Assembly (NCBI GenBank): GCA_022496185.1
Contig: WTXG01000152.1
Coordinates: 24,703-88,702 of the forward strand
Origin: Multifurca ochricompacta
Taxonomy: Eukaryota > Basidiomycota > Agaricomycetes > Russulales > Russulaceae
DNA: 64,000 nt
Direction of reading: 5' to 3'
The notes beneath the pieces are model-generated. The model searched no databases and was not told the DNA's origin. It was given only the letters and a program-made list of their open reading frames with translations. This document shows positions 47,166-62,604 of this stretch, in pieces (positions within the stretch are counted from its first letter, which is position 1; each line of letters starts with the position of its first letter). Made by a program: the position numbers and the translations under genes.

Positions 47166-47363
47166 GCTTATGGGTTGTTGAGACCCACAATGAGAGGACA
47201 AAGAACTTGTTTTTGGTACAATCTATCTAACAAAAAACCCCAAAGTGAGCAAGGCTCAAGCTTGATGGTGGTGGTTTGAGAGAAAGAAGGATGTAGTCTG
47301 TCTTATTAGAATATGCGTATTGGAAGTATGATAGTTAGTCCAGCCCAGCATCTCCAGTATTGA
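47166..47363. other. unassigned DNA right of Gypsy 2
   Basis: About 200 bp match neither the Gypsy 1 fragment on the other side nor the LINE that follows. No gene is seen. Confidence 0.4.
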
Positions 47364-47937
47364 TTCATCACTGCTATCCCCTTTGGACGGCACCTACTAA
47401 GAAGTGTGAGGTCCCTTTCACACGTCGCACCTGCTCCACTGCCATGTGCCTCGCCACAGGCCATGCCTTTGTTGCTGAATACCAGGAGCGCTTTCACCCC
47501 TCCCTCCCAGTCTCCTCTCGCACCTGCCCCTGCGACGACACTTCCTTGGCGACATTTGTGCATGTCCTCCTTGAATGCCCCTTGTACACTCAAGCTTGGG
47601 TGACTTTCTGCTGGAGTTCTTCCAGGACATGTGGGCCTTCCCCAAGCCTGTTACCTCCCTTCGCCCTCGCGAGCCAGCCTGATTTGGGGGGAATTTGGTG
47701 ACCAGTAAGTTCCTTTTTCTCTCTGGCTTTGGTGAACGGCCTCTGTTTTTCCCTGTGGCCTCTCTACTTTAGAAAACTACTTCAGTTTTTTCCTTATGGG
47801 TTTTCCACCATGACTTTGTGTCGACTCCCTCATTGTTCGTAGTAATTAGTAGCTACATTGTACCCTGATGTGGCCACGCAATTGGGCACCATCCCGCAAG
47901 CGCATAATAGAATTGATTCAAATAAATTAAAAAAGTG
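47364..47937 (+). mobile_element. LINE 3' fragment
   Basis: It encodes a C-terminal LINE piece (STAMCLATGHAFVAEYQERF, CPC...HVLLECPLY) that loses frame after about 47600. It ends with the family 3' block TTGTACCCTGATGTGGCC and a short A-rich tail (about 47925-47935). Confidence 0.75.
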
Positions 47938-49032
47938 CTGCTATTCCCACATATAGTAAATACAATCTGGCACCCTAGCCATTCCAGCCATTCCAGCCAT
48001 TCTAGTCGTTCTAGCAAATGTCATTTTCCTGATGTCCAAGGAGTCTCAAGAGATGAAGTCGAAGAGCTAATGACGCATTGGGAACACGGCTAGAATATCA
48101 GAGAGTCGGGAGCGATGTAGTACAGGTTGAAAAGAAAAGGCCAAGTGACATAAGCAGTCCGTTATCGTAACCATCAGCAGTCTTCCCCCGTTGTCTTCAC
48201 ATTTCTCTTTCTCCCTCTCCCTCTCCCTTCATCTTTCTCTTTTGTAGCCAAGTTACTCGTGCTCACTATGCTACTTCCTTGACATTCTCCATAACAAGAT
48301 CTTTTTATCTTTATTGACGACTGTCTTATACACAGAATAAGACAGTGAAAGGCAATCAATTTCCGGGTAACAAGCACTAAATACAACAAGTAGCTCGAAA
48401 CTGAGGTATAGGGCTCTTGGGAAGTCTAGTATAAATACAAGGTGTTACGATGACATTGTACTTAACTAGAACCTTCTTGAAGAGTCTTGAGGGATGACGT
48501 TGAGTAGTTTTGAGGATCTCGCCTGGGGGTCAGAAGGGGTAAATATACAGATCACATGACCTCCGATCGAATTGTATCTAGAATGCATTGAGGGCACCAC
48601 CAGAGAAAGGGAGAAGATAGTAGAAAAGAAAGTATCTTAACACATGACGGCTGATCATAACATGCACAGTGTTTCCTTCCAGTCAGTTTGCAGCCAACAA
48701 CAGAGAGCATCCTATGTTTTGAGTTGGAGGTTGTGATGTTGCAGATTGCGCGTCGCGTCCGACAATGATGGAACACACGGGCCGGGTCATGTGCTTACGC
48801 TCCTCCCAGGCAGGCGACTGGTAGTTCGTTGGTGTCACGGTCTCCTAGTCACTGGCACTGGTTATCATTCTATCCTTTCATGATACCCCTTCAACATTTT
48901 TCCAAATCCTATCGTGACACAAATACCTAACGGGGCTATATATATAATGGGTTAGCGCTCCCTCTTTTTCCTGCGCACGCTGTACCAACGGTGCACGCAG
49001 ATCCAACAATAGCGAAGCAATTAGTTGACAAA
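47938..49032. other. intergenic, VAC14 upstream
   Basis: No gene is supported. A short CCATTCCAG/CCATTCTAG tandem lies near 47975-48010. TATATATAATGG at about 48939 may be the core promoter of the gene that follows. Confidence 0.45.
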
Positions 49033-52000
49033 ATGTACGAGCGCAGAAAGGCCGCCGCGCTCGACCTTGAGAAGTACGTCAGACAAGACCCCAATTATAT
49101 TCTTCTGTTCGAACCTTACATCCGTATTGTTTTCATGCAGACTTGTCCGTGAATGTCATCAGCAAGGCGACGAGCGACGTATTGGCCAAATTGTTGATCA
49201 ACTTATCGACATGTTCTCTAGCATCACCAATGCTCTCCACGTCCGCAATGGAGGTCTTATTGGCCTCGCGGGTACCGCCATTGCTCTTGGTGTTGACATA
49301 GCACCTTACATGGAGCGTTTTCTCGAGGCCCTCCTTGTCTGTTTCTCCGATCCCGAGAATCGCGTACGATATTTCGCAGCAGAGTGTCTGTATAACGTTG
49401 CCAAGGTGTCAAAGGGAGAGGTTCTGGTTTACTTTAATCCCATATTCGATGCGTTAAGTAAAGTGGGTAGCACCCTCCTCTTTCTCCTTATTTGTGCTTA
49501 CTCGCCTCGAGTTGGCCGGCGGATCCAGAGTTGTCCGTCAAAAATGGCGCAGAGCTCCTTGACCGCTTACTCAAAGATATCGTCGCAGAGTCTGCTTCTT
49601 ACTACGTTCCTCACTTCCCCGAGACAGAAAAGCGTCGTGCCGCTGACAATGACAATGGAATTGTTGTCCCCCACCTCGATGACGACGGCACAAGCGCGGC
49701 GCCGCATCGAGCGTTCTCTCTTTCTCGTTTCATCCCCCTCCTCTCCGATCGCATTTATGTAGTTTCGCCTTTCACGCGTTCCTTTCTAGTTTCATGGATC
49801 TCCGTTCTTGATTCTGTGCCGGAGCTCGAGTTAATTACATATCTTCCGCATCTTCTGGATGGGCTACTGTGAGTGTTTACTTCAGATCATATCTCCTTTT
49901 GGAACTTACCTCCCGCCCAGAAAATATCTGTCAGATCCAACAGAAGATGTCCGTATTGTAGCAGAAAACCTGCTTGCCGAGTTCCTGCGTGAGATCCGCG
50001 AGGTAACGATTGTACGGAAGCACCGCGAGGAGCAGCAACGCCTTCGAGAATCAGAACCAGAAGAGCAAAACAGAACGGATGTCGAGCGGATTAAGGAGCG
50101 CTCACCAGATATCGCTACTCTCTCTGAAACAGAGAGAGCCTCTTTCCTTAATGGTGACTCGACCCTTGCGCCACCAGCTGAAGGAGAAAAACCAAACGGG
50201 GACGTCGAGTCGGAGGTGAATGAACGGGATGTGGGAGGTACGTCACTGCCCTGCACCCTGACAGACCGCTCATCTTATGCAGACTGGGTTCCGGGGCAAG
50301 GTGTTCGAATTGATTACGCTGCAATTATCGAAATTTTGATCCAACAGCTTGACGCACAACGTGAGCGTGGCAACTCATTACATTACTCGAGCGACTAAAT
50401 CTCTTTAGATGACGAAATACAACAGTCGAACCGCGCTCCTTTGGCTTGCAGAACTCCTGACATTACTCAAGAGGTCATGGTGCCATTCACCCCACGTCTC
50501 ATCCCAGCCATTTCTCCCCAACCTTGCACACCACGTACCCATGATTCAATCCTCCGCCAATCGCACAAACAAACTCCTTCTCAGCGTGATTCAATCGCTA
50601 CCATCCCCTTCCGAACCACCATCCCGCCAAAGCACATTACCAAGCGAGCGAACCGCCCCTGTAGTCGCTCGTGGCCATCCGCTTCTCCTTCCCTTGTCCC
50701 GGCGTCCCCTCCGCCGTCTCGCCAGAATACGCAAATACCAGCCTCGCGCGAGTCGGGCTCAGTTGAATCGCTGACAGATTCCACCGGCCACACCGACTCC
50801 AAGTAACATTGCTATCCAGAAGCGTGCAAGTTTACAGGCGCAGGCAGACGGCACTCAGCCGCCGCGCCTCCTGGCACCACTGGATAGCCAGCTGCCCGCA
50901 CGTTCGCCGACGCCGCGGCCACCCTCTCCTCAATCGCTGGGAGCGTGGCAGGCCCTGCATCTGTGCCGGAGCATGAAGTATCTGCAGATACGTTTGACTA
51001 TCAGAGCACCGTGAACGCCCTGACAATACAATTCTTGAGCGAGCACGAGGAAACTCGTGTCGCCGCACTTAAATGGCTTATCATGCTGCATCAGAAGGCA
51101 CCGAAGAAGGTGCGCGCTACTCTGGTTTCCTCGGGGCCCTTTTTTTTACTTATGCGGCCCAGATTCTTGCCATGGATGACGGAACGTTCCCTGCATTGCT
51201 TAAGACGTTGTCTGACACCTCAGAGGAGGTCATCAAACATGATTTGCAACTACTCGCGCAGATTTCCTCCGCCTCGGATGATAGTATTTAAGGCATTTAT
51301 GATCAACTTGCTGGATCTTTTCAGCACGGATAGAAGGCTGCTCGATACACGCGGAAGTCTCATTATTAGACAATTGTGCCTCAACCTCAGTACGGAACGC
51401 ATTTACAAGGCATTCGCCGAAATTCTCGAAAAGGAAGAGGTGTGGAATGTGGGTCCTGCTGCCACCCTCGGATTTACTCAAAATTTGCTAGGACCTTGAC
51501 TTGCGCAGTGTATCGTGCAGAAACTCTCCACAATTCTCATCACATCGCCTGAGCTTGCCGACTTCCGCAGACGGCTAAAGAGTCTCGAGACACGGGTGTG
51601 TTCGACTTCTCTTCTTTGGCGATCGCTCATGTTTTACCTGTAGCAAGATGGCCAAGCACTTTTTGTGACATTATATCGATCGTGGTGTCATAATGCCGTC
51701 GCCGTATTTTCGCTCTGCCTCCTAGCTCAGGCATATGAGCATGCGTCCAACCTTCTTGGCATATTGCGCGTTTTCACCCTCCTTAATTCCCGCGTAAATA
51801 AGGCTGACTCGATCTTGCAGCGCCGACCTTGAAATGACCGTCCAAATCCTAGTTCAAATTGACAAACTAGTTCAGCTCATCGAGTCTCCTGTCTTCACTT
51901 GTGCGCGCAGTAACAATTACTAGAAGCCCTACTCATGCTCATATGCAAAGTGTTCTAGACATTCGCTTGCAGCTTCTAGAACCTGATCGATACCCGTACT

Positions 52001-52568
52001 TGTTCAAATGTTTGTATGGCCTTCTCATGCTCCTACCACAAAGCTCTGCCTTCATCTCCCTACGAAACCGACTGAACGCTGTGAACTCCGCCGGGTTCCT
52101 GCATATAGCACCCAAACCGTCTGCCCGCATTATTTTTTACTGTGTAGAATTCCCACGCTGACACTCTTGCAGGAGTACTGTTGCAACTGTGGCGACACGT
52201 TCAAAGCTTGCAGTGACGAAATTAAGTGGCCCGAACTTCTCGCACACTTCCGCGTTGTGCAGACACGGCACGAACGCGCACGTCGCGCCGCCCTAGGCAG
52301 CGCACCAGACATCAGTGCCACACTCCGAGTTCCGCACTTCCAGAGCGCCCTGCCCGCGACGGCGCGTCACGGGACTTGGGGAGGTTCCCGGTCCACCGGT
52401 CCCTCGTCGTTGAGTAGTAGTACTGCCAGCAATGGACGTCCCGGCGCGTTGAGCCCACTTAACCCCCGCGCGAGGGTTCAGGGCGGCGTGGCGACGACTT
52501 TGACTGCGCAGGGCCAAGTCCTGGGTGCGCGGCCAAAGCGGGGGCTAAGCCTTGTGCGGAAAGCATGA
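49033..52568 (+). CDS. VAC14: VAC14-like PI(3,5)P2 regulatory scaffold, frame-disrupted
   Basis: Sequence of the vacuole-associated HEAT-repeat scaffold that organises Fab1/PIKfyve and Fig4 is readable along this stretch. It runs from [14 protein letters not shown] and [20 protein letters not shown] through [40 protein letters not shown] and [13 protein letters not shown] to the C-terminal [20 protein letters not shown]. Introns visible include 49074-49140, 49869-49920, and others near 50241, 50391-50408 and 51112-51162. At least five one-base shifts are needed (about 49517, 50425, 50460, 50512, 51290, and again near 51500), so no continuous protein is encoded as the sequence stands. An ATG upstream of 49033 is possible, since family-like sequence (ADPTIAKQLVDK) precedes it. 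The low-complexity C-terminus ends at 52568. Confidence 0.85.
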
Positions 52569-52762
52569 CATGTGATCATGATAGGACGGACAGTGTGTTA
52601 TGCTTTCCCTTTGCTTTCAATTCGTTTTTACCTACGTACTTCGTATTCGCATGCTGTGTATCTTACAAGCCAATTAATTGCGTCGGAACTTTCTATGTGT
52701 TAATTACAACTATAATGCAGGAGCGGTTTCGATGATGGATGCGCAGAAACCCCGAATCAGCA

Positions 52763-53914
52763 TCAGGGCTTTGGTGCGACGAGATTCCGTCGGATAATGG
52801 CAATGTCCTGATCAGTGAGGTCGCATACGCGTCGCGCATACTCTTCCACACCGCCATAGCGCTCATTTAGCATTCGTATAAATGCATGCATCGTCTCTTC
52901 CCTGCTCAGCCGATCAGCGAAAATGTCATCGATGGGTGGGATAACTGGCACCTGGACGACAACATATTATGAGCAGCCGTTGGATCCGACGCAAATAAGG
53001 GCTCCCGTGCAAGACGGGACAAAATGAGAGGGCGCATTGGCTCGCGCCCGATGCGAGTCAGAGCGTAATCGGTTGAGATGACATCTGGAGAAGCGCCAGC
53101 GAGCTGGAGAGGGTCAGCAAAAAGCAGAGGGAAATGTCTGTGGAGAGACCGACGAGAAGGAGCAAGGCAGCTGCGATCCCGGTACGATCCTTTCCCGCTA
53201 AGAGAGATTTTTAACTAACAAGAGATGGCTACATCAAGTGGGGGGCTCACCAGTGCAATGGAAGATAAATGAGTCGTTAGGTGCGTCCCGCACGTGGCGA
53301 AGAATAGCGCCGAACGCGGGCCCGCCCGCATCGAGAATCTCGGAATAAAGCTGCATGAACGCCTGCGAAGATGAACAGGTATAGAGTATAATGCCTAACG
53401 GAGGACTATACCTCTGTTTTTCCGCTGGCGTAGAGTTGGAAGCGTCTGCGGGGTGGAATACGTATGGATCTGAATGGCGGAAGAGCATCAACACGAGGAC
53501 CCACTGTGCCATACGTTCCGGACTGTAGTCCTCCTTCGCGAACACTGGGGTATGTAATATCGTTACTCCTGTGAGTTGTGGAGTCGCTGCATTGTACTTG
53601 GCAATCTCCGTGTCTGAGCGAAGGTCGAAAATAGTAGTGATGCCAAGGGCCGCAGCCGCTCTTCCCCTGCTCCAGCCCGGGGTCACTAGAAACGCTAAGG
53701 GCCAAAAAAAGAACGAATGGTTTTTACCGTTCTGTGTTACACCTGACAGTTCACCACTACGATACATGAAACCGGACCGAGTGACGTGCTCGCCGTCTTG
53801 TGCAGGAATTAATCCGAGGTCACGGACGTTAAAAACTCCATCTATGGTTATAAATGGGTCTTTTGAGAGTACATCCGCAACAAAATCTGGATCCAGAGGT
53901 AACAGTCCAGACAT
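52763..53914 (-). CDS. tyrosine/serine phosphatase family protein (Y_phosphatase3 type)
   Basis: The N-terminus at 53914 reads DGVFNVRDLG...RSGFMYRSGELSGVT, then LGITTIFDLRSDTEIAKY. The P-loop HC-T-AGKDRTG spans an intron (donor at about 53233, acceptor about 53185). The C-terminus is REETMHAFIRMLNERYGGVEEY...DIAIIRRNL ending at 52763. Other introns are near 53691-53735 and 53365-53410. This is the family of atypical protein-tyrosine phosphatases with a CX5R active site common in fungi; the substrate is unknown. One base shift is needed near 53135 (before FADPLQLAGASPDVIS). The protein has about 300 residues, usual for the family. Confidence 0.82.
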
Positions 53915-57259
<3,345 letters not shown>

Positions 57260-58160
57260 GACAGGCAAAGTAGTTTAGCGAGCAAGTGCAAGGGGTATCA
57301 TGCCAAGTGGAAGAGGTAGACAGAGAAAAGAGAAGAGAACTCGCGAGATGCAATATCTAGGTTTTTTACCAATCACAAGAGCTTGCAAAGGCAAGAATGC
57401 TACGGGTTTATATACAATAAAAAAAGCACATGAAAACAAGTCAGTATTCTGCTGATCTCCGGCGTCTCAGTAAAGGTGGGAAGGGAAGCAGAGCAAGGTC
57501 AGAAGTGCGGGGTTCAGGTGAGCACGTGACATATTTTGTAATATCATCAGACCGATATCCTTTACAGCAACATGATGTAAAATTGCATAGAATTGTCAGG
57601 GGAAGCAATCGACGCTCCCTTTGTTGTGCACCCTGGAATCAGAAAACAAAAAATGCGTGTACGAATTAGGCGAGAAGAACAAAAAAAGAGGAAATACAGA
57701 GGAGTGAAGATGAAGGAACCCGCTAAAGATACAGTCGACACAAGCATTGTAAGGTGGCTGGGAGAGCAAACAAACGGGTTGATTTGATACAAAGGGTGTC
57801 AGTAACATGGCCTAACTCTGCCACTGCAGCACGGTTGCCATTTGAGAAAGCAAAAGCGTGGTGAGAATCTCAGTCACAACTGCCAACCCGCATGGCTGAC
57901 CGTCAATAGAGCCGAGTAATCACGCGAGGCCTGCCCAGCTTCGTAAATGGCGAGCACTTGCTTCCCGTCGACGCACTGTGTGATACAATTATGTGTCACA
58001 CCACACACTCGGGTCATGACATATGACTATACCTCCATCCTATTATTAGGAAGTTGCTTCCATTTGAGGAGTCGCCCGTTCCGTGACGTAAAGTACTGCG
58101 AACTGTGCAGGCTGGTCAGAGAATAATTCGTTGTTTCCTGGACGGGACTCGAATTCGAGC
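57260..58160. other. intergenic, no supported gene
   Basis: Between convergent neighbours. Short open stretches at about 57560-57800 are low-complexity on both strands and unsupported. Confidence 0.45.
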
Positions 58161-58587
58161 TTACGCGCTGGAGCGTTTGCGACGCAAGGTGGTTGCCATG
58201 GGTTGGGAAGGTGCGTTCCCATAAATGAGGTAGCCTGGTGCGCCCGCAGGGCCAAAGTAAAAGAAGGCTGCTCCGGGACCCATGACGCCTTGGTGCTTCT
58301 GCGTCCAAGGTGCTTCACGCCGAAGTTGAACGAGTGTGTTCGGCATACCATCCACCTGACCATATATGGCCAAGAGAAATTATATATTAATGGAGGAAAT
58401 GGTAAGGCGATGGCACTGTACCTCTTGACTGAGAAAAGAAGAAGGATTAGCATACCAGCGCAGATAAGTGGAGAAGATAGAGATAGACTTACATTGTAAA
58501 TGCGCTGTGACCATCTAGATCCTCAAACCGTGTGTGAAATGGATCCTCACCTTTCTGCAGTAATACATACAACTGCGAAGCTGCCAT
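58161..58587 (-). CDS. small conserved-looking protein, unknown function
   Basis: Proposed exons 58587-58493, 58428-58422 (7 bp) and 58355-58161 encode 98 residues: MAASQLYVLLQKGEDPFHTR... DGHSAFTI ... DGMPNTLVQLRREAPWTQKH, QGVMGPGAAFFYFGP, and a basic C-terminus (TTLRRKRSSA). The layout (short beta-rich segment with a D-DG-x-x-F pattern) recalls small basidiomycete-specific DUF6593-like proteins, but this is only an impression. The 7-bp exon is inferred because a single intron would lose the frame. No signal peptide or membrane segment is present. Confidence 0.55.
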
Positions 58588-59293
58588 GGGGGAAAGAGAA
58601 AAGGGGAGGAGAAACTGACTCTACACATCAAGGGAACGTCAGGAGTAATAAGGGGGAGTCGTGTACCGGATAATACAAGGAATGCCTAACTTGGCTTGCA
58701 GGTCATGCGTTACCAGTATCCCATCCCAGCTTTGTTATTTAACCGGCCTCGTGCTGAGAACAAAAGCACAAGTCCACAGCGGATTTAACTACCATCCCCA
58801 TTGGTAAAGCCATAGTGGGCTCGGATGAAGGACGAACATGTTCAGACCCCGGAACAAATTGCGGATAGATAGTAGTAGGTGGACCAGATGACAGAGTCCA
58901 AGACAGCTAGTTCAGGCTAACACAACAAAATGAACGGACATCTACTACGAGATGGTTCCCCTTGCCCTTGCTAAGATCTGGGAGATGGCAGTACGGTAGT
59001 ACAGGAGGAGTTGGTGGATAAAGGAAAGTGTTAGTGCTGTATCGAAACGATACACCATTGGGAATCAAAAGACGTATAATTTTAAGGTTCTCCGAGACAT
59101 GGGCGACGCCACACCAAGTAGAAAATTAGACTAAACGACATTTGGTTGCGGCGCTTGAGAGTTCGCGGATGGGGAGTGACGTAGAGCAACCAGATCGAAT
59201 TGAGGCTTGGGCGTTAATACACAGAATGTGAAAGACGAACAAGTGCGCAAACGATAGCCACTGAAATCGCCCCAAAAATTCGCATACAGGTGA
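58588..59293. other. intergenic, no supported gene
   Basis: About 700 bp upstream of the small protein gene and downstream of EMC6. Nothing recognisable was found on either strand. Confidence 0.45.
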
Positions 59294-59744
59294 CTAGTCG
59301 TATACTGGAAGAGGAAGAAAGGGTAAACGCGCGTAGAGACAAACAGAGTTTGGACACACCATGAACGATACCTATTTGATGCTCGTCTTTCAGCTTTCCA
59401 AATCCACTGGTAGGGTGATAGAAAAGACGAACCGTAGAATAATGTCCACACGAGGATGAAAGAGAAAGTGTTCTCTTGTCCTGGCTCAGGACTTCCAGGA
59501 AACCACCATGAACATATTTTTTTGGACTGGCTTTGACGTTGAAGAAGTGGAGCAACACGGAAGTAAAAAGGGTGGCGAAGATGAACAGGATGAAGCCAAG
59601 CCAATTCTCGAGGCCGAGGATGCCAGCGACAGCGCCTGTGAAGCACGAAGAGATGAACTTGACGTTGTATATAGAATTGGTATTGAAGAGGACATGAGGA
59701 CCGAAAAGTTGTTGCTGCTGTTCGTCTGGGGAGAGAGATGACAT
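59294..59744 (-). CDS. EMC6: ER membrane protein complex subunit 6 (EMC6)
   Basis: The start at 59744 gives MSSLSPDEQQQQLFGPHVL, then YNVKFISSCFTGAVAGILGL and a second hydrophobic helix (GFILFIFATLFTSVLL). Both are typical of EMC6, a small two- to three-helix subunit of the ER insertase for tail-anchored and multi-pass proteins. The third helix (FSFILVWTLFYG) and the invariant end GIVHVYD are recovered with exons 59744-59433, 59371-59360 (12 bp) and 59304-59294 (11 bp including the stop). One base shift is needed at about 59510 after KKYVHGG. An in-frame ATG at 59753 is an alternative start. Confidence 0.82.
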
Positions 59745-59923
59745 TGTTTTCACCTCGTCCGTTCAAGTCGTCTCTGGTTTTATGGCCGCAGACGTCGAAG
59801 AGGAGTGAAGTTGAAGAGCCAAGTTAGCCCTCGTGCTGGTCAGTGACAAGGTCGGGGTCGGGTCGGGGGTGTATTGACTGAATGTTCTCACGGGCGATTC
59901 TTCGGGAATCGATTAACTTGACG

Positions 59924-61108
59924 ATGTCCGACCCAGCAATCTCAGCAATCTCAAAAGGCTTGGGGGACAAAGAGTCAGGGTCGGTGTACTTGGTGCGACT
60001 GGCACCGTCGGGCAACGTTTCATCGTCCTCCTGAAAATCATCCATGGTTCCTTGTTCACGCTCTTGGCGCATCAGCGCGGTCGGCGGGAAAGAAATACGC
60101 TCTCGCCACAAACTGGAAGCAGACAACTCCCATACCCTCCAGTGTGCGCGAACTCATCATCAAAACCGTGCGAGCCAGAACACTTTCAAGACTGTGCCAT
60201 AGTCTTTTCAGGTTTGGATGCGGACGTAGCGGGCGATATAGGCACGTACCGTATCGTGTTTTCTTCTTTTAAGGCCATATATATATATAATCACACACAC
60301 ACGCACACATTTACAGAGGCCGCCTTTCGCGCGGCCGAGCTCGCTTCTCTTCCTATCGCAGGGATCCCGATGTACCCTTGATCGTGCCCCTTGTGAACCC
60401 AACACATCTAAAGATCATCCCGCAACAGCGAGCGTCCCATTCACCTCCACTTAAGAAAGGCTTCGTCGCTAATGCTTCTACTACCGGCGTCGTGATACCT
60501 CTCGCAGCGCTAGAACGCGCCTTCGGCCCCATCGAATCTTGCATCATCACAACACTCCAGGCCATCTCGGGCGCAGGGTACCCCGGCGTGCCTCCCTTGA
60601 CATCTTCGACAACGTTATTCGCAGGCGAAGAGGAAAAGTTGGAGTGGGAGACTCTCAAAATCCTCGGCGGGCTCAAAGATGTAGCAGAAGGAGCGAGTGG
60701 AGATACAGGAGTCCTCGCCTTTGACCTGCGCGCCGATTCCCCCATACGTATCTCCGCAAGCTGCACACGTGTGCCCGTAATCGAGGGCCACACCGAGACG
60801 GTTTTCGGTGCGCTTCACCAATCGTCCAGCGCCGAGCCCACAGCAAGTGCGCGACGCGCTTGCCGCATACACCACCGAAGTGTGTCCTTCGGCACCCCGC
60901 CATGCGATATGGGTGCACAGATCGCCCACAGCCGCGCTTGGACCGTGCCTTTCAGCAAGGCGCAGGCGTATCTGTAGGTCGCGTGCGCCAGTGCCCAGTG
61001 CTGGACATCAAGTTTGTCGTGCTCTCCAATAACGTCAACATTGGCGCCGCAACGAGCAGCATCATGAATGCGGAGATCGCCCTTACGAAAAATATGATTG
61101 TAATATAG
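59924..61108 (+). pseudogene. HOM2: aspartate-semialdehyde dehydrogenase, badly disrupted
   Basis: Homology to ASADH (aspartyl phosphate to aspartate semialdehyde; Thr/Met pathway) runs end to end: GVLGATGTVGQRFIVLL, ALGASARSAGKKYAL, CEPEHFQDCAIVFSGLDADVAGDI, PLIVPLVNPTHLKII, TTLQAISGAGYPGVP, EEEKLEWETLKILGGL, and the C-terminal [18 protein letters not shown]. The reading frame breaks at least six times. The residues that normally follow the AAEL helix (FSNAKN) are missing. The active-site segment reads VANA-STTG, lacking the Asn-Cys pair with the catalytic cysteine. The intron at about 60240-60310 would need a GC donor. The gene is either non-functional here or poorly sequenced. Confidence 0.8.
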
Positions 61109-61266
61109 ACCCCAGTAGTTGTTAGATTACAGCGAGAATGTATGGATTTCTTTTTTTTTTCGATACCGCAGGCTTTACACAAAGACACCTTCGTTGCAAG
61201 TAAATGCGATGGTTTTATGCGCCCTACAGATACAGCAAGCTCTTCGCGTACAACATGCATTGTCTA

Positions 61267-62444
61267 CTAGGGCGCAGTCACAAGTGCTAACCGCGCGGAT
61301 ACCTCTGCCTGAGCGCGTACGAGGTTCGCCAAGTAGGACATCATTAATGTGTCCTATTCCGAAAATGGGGTCGCCAGTTCAGTTTCCCTATGCTAAAGTT
61401 TGAAATGACACGGCGCACCTGGAGGCTGCTTGTGCCTTTTCCTAGCTCCTCCGTCCCGGCCCCTAACGCGTCCATGAGGTAACGCCCGAGCGCAGCATCT
61501 GCCGGTTTTTCCGGCTGCTGTTCTTGAGCGTATGCAAGCACGCGATCGAGCATGTCAAGGACGTCTTTCAGTGTACTTTCAAGCTGCGCGAGCTCGCCAC
61601 AGGCGATGTAGGCGCGTTTTCTAGAAGATGTACTAGACCACGGAAAGAAGTTTTAACAGAACAGCCGACAGCTGCGAAGGAAAGAGTGGGGCCACTTCTC
61701 TCAGCGTCATTCACGCGAAGCGTGACGGGTATTGGGACAAAGACAGCATTTTCAGGTTTGGGGAAGACCCTACGGGCGAGCTATGCTATCTGAGGTGATG
61801 GACTAACGATGTAATACCAGAGGAGAATACCTGATGTATGCTTTGACGCCTGCCTCTTCGCCAGCTTCGGTACCTGTGTTGAGTGCGATATGGATCGCAG
61901 GATACGGGGCGGTCTCTTGGGAATAGAAATTCTGAATCAAAGCCGAATACGTGTTCAAATTTGATCCCGTCGAGTACCTGTAAGGAAAAGAAGGAAAGCC
62001 GCAAGATCAGACGTCAATTCTCTCTTTCCAGATCCGGAGAAAAAGGAGGAAAGAGCGTACCAGCCGACGATCGACTCCTTCGGGTTGACACGCTGGGAGA
62101 GATCGAACATCGCGCGGTGATAGTCCATGTCAACTGCGACCTGCTCACTTGTCTCTGAGTGCAGGACTGCGAATGCGCCGCGAACCGAGACGGCATCGTC
62201 ACCCTCTCCGCGTGTACCTAGGAGCGTACCAATAACGCGCTGTTGGAGTATCCGTGCGCCGGAGGTAGTGGTCAAGGATGGAAAAGAGTGCGGCCGGGTG
62301 AATGGTCACAGAGGGAGTCCGACTGATACTCTGCGTCAAAACGATGCGAAAGATTCAGGAGTGAGATGGAAGGAAGTGTACTTACTATACGGGTCCAGAG
62401 GATAGATTCAAGCATACTCCAGATGATGGAGCTCCCAATGTCAT
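61267..62444 (-). CDS. eukaryotic translation initiation factor 3 subunit F (MPN domain), frame-disrupted
   Basis: From ATG 62444 (MTLGAPSSG) and an intron, the MPN core reads TIHPAALFSILDHYLRR, RVIGTLLGTR, FAVLHSETSEQVAVDMDYH and VNPKESIVGWY. After another intron come NLNTYSALIQNFYSQETAPY and HIALNTGTEAGEEAGVKAYI. The C-terminal part (LDRVLAYA, ALGRYLMDALGAGTEEL, then MMSYLANLVRAQAEVSARLAL after an intron) ends at 61267. This is the eIF3f scaffold subunit of the eIF3 complex; like other eIF3f it lacks the metal-binding JAMM. At least two single-base shifts (about 62255 and 61780) are needed. Confidence 0.85.
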
Positions 62445-62604
62445 TTTGCGATTCTAAACTGTGAGATTAGATGATTGTATCGAGCGCGAGAAATTAGAAA
62501 TAAAAATAATAAAAATATAATATAATATATGCGAACGGCAAGTACCGGCCACGCCTTCCCACTGAACTATCAACTACCAACCAACCCAACCAAAACACAC
62601 AACG

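Noticed and set aside
58130..58200. tRNA-like TTCGAGTCC T-loop on the minus strand
   Set aside because: It adjoins the coding end of the small protein gene, and no acceptor stem or anticodon arm could be drawn.
59824..60126. Minus-strand acidic open stretch
   Set aside because: It is antisense to the N-terminal part of the aspartate-semialdehyde dehydrogenase, whose motifs are readable on the plus strand.
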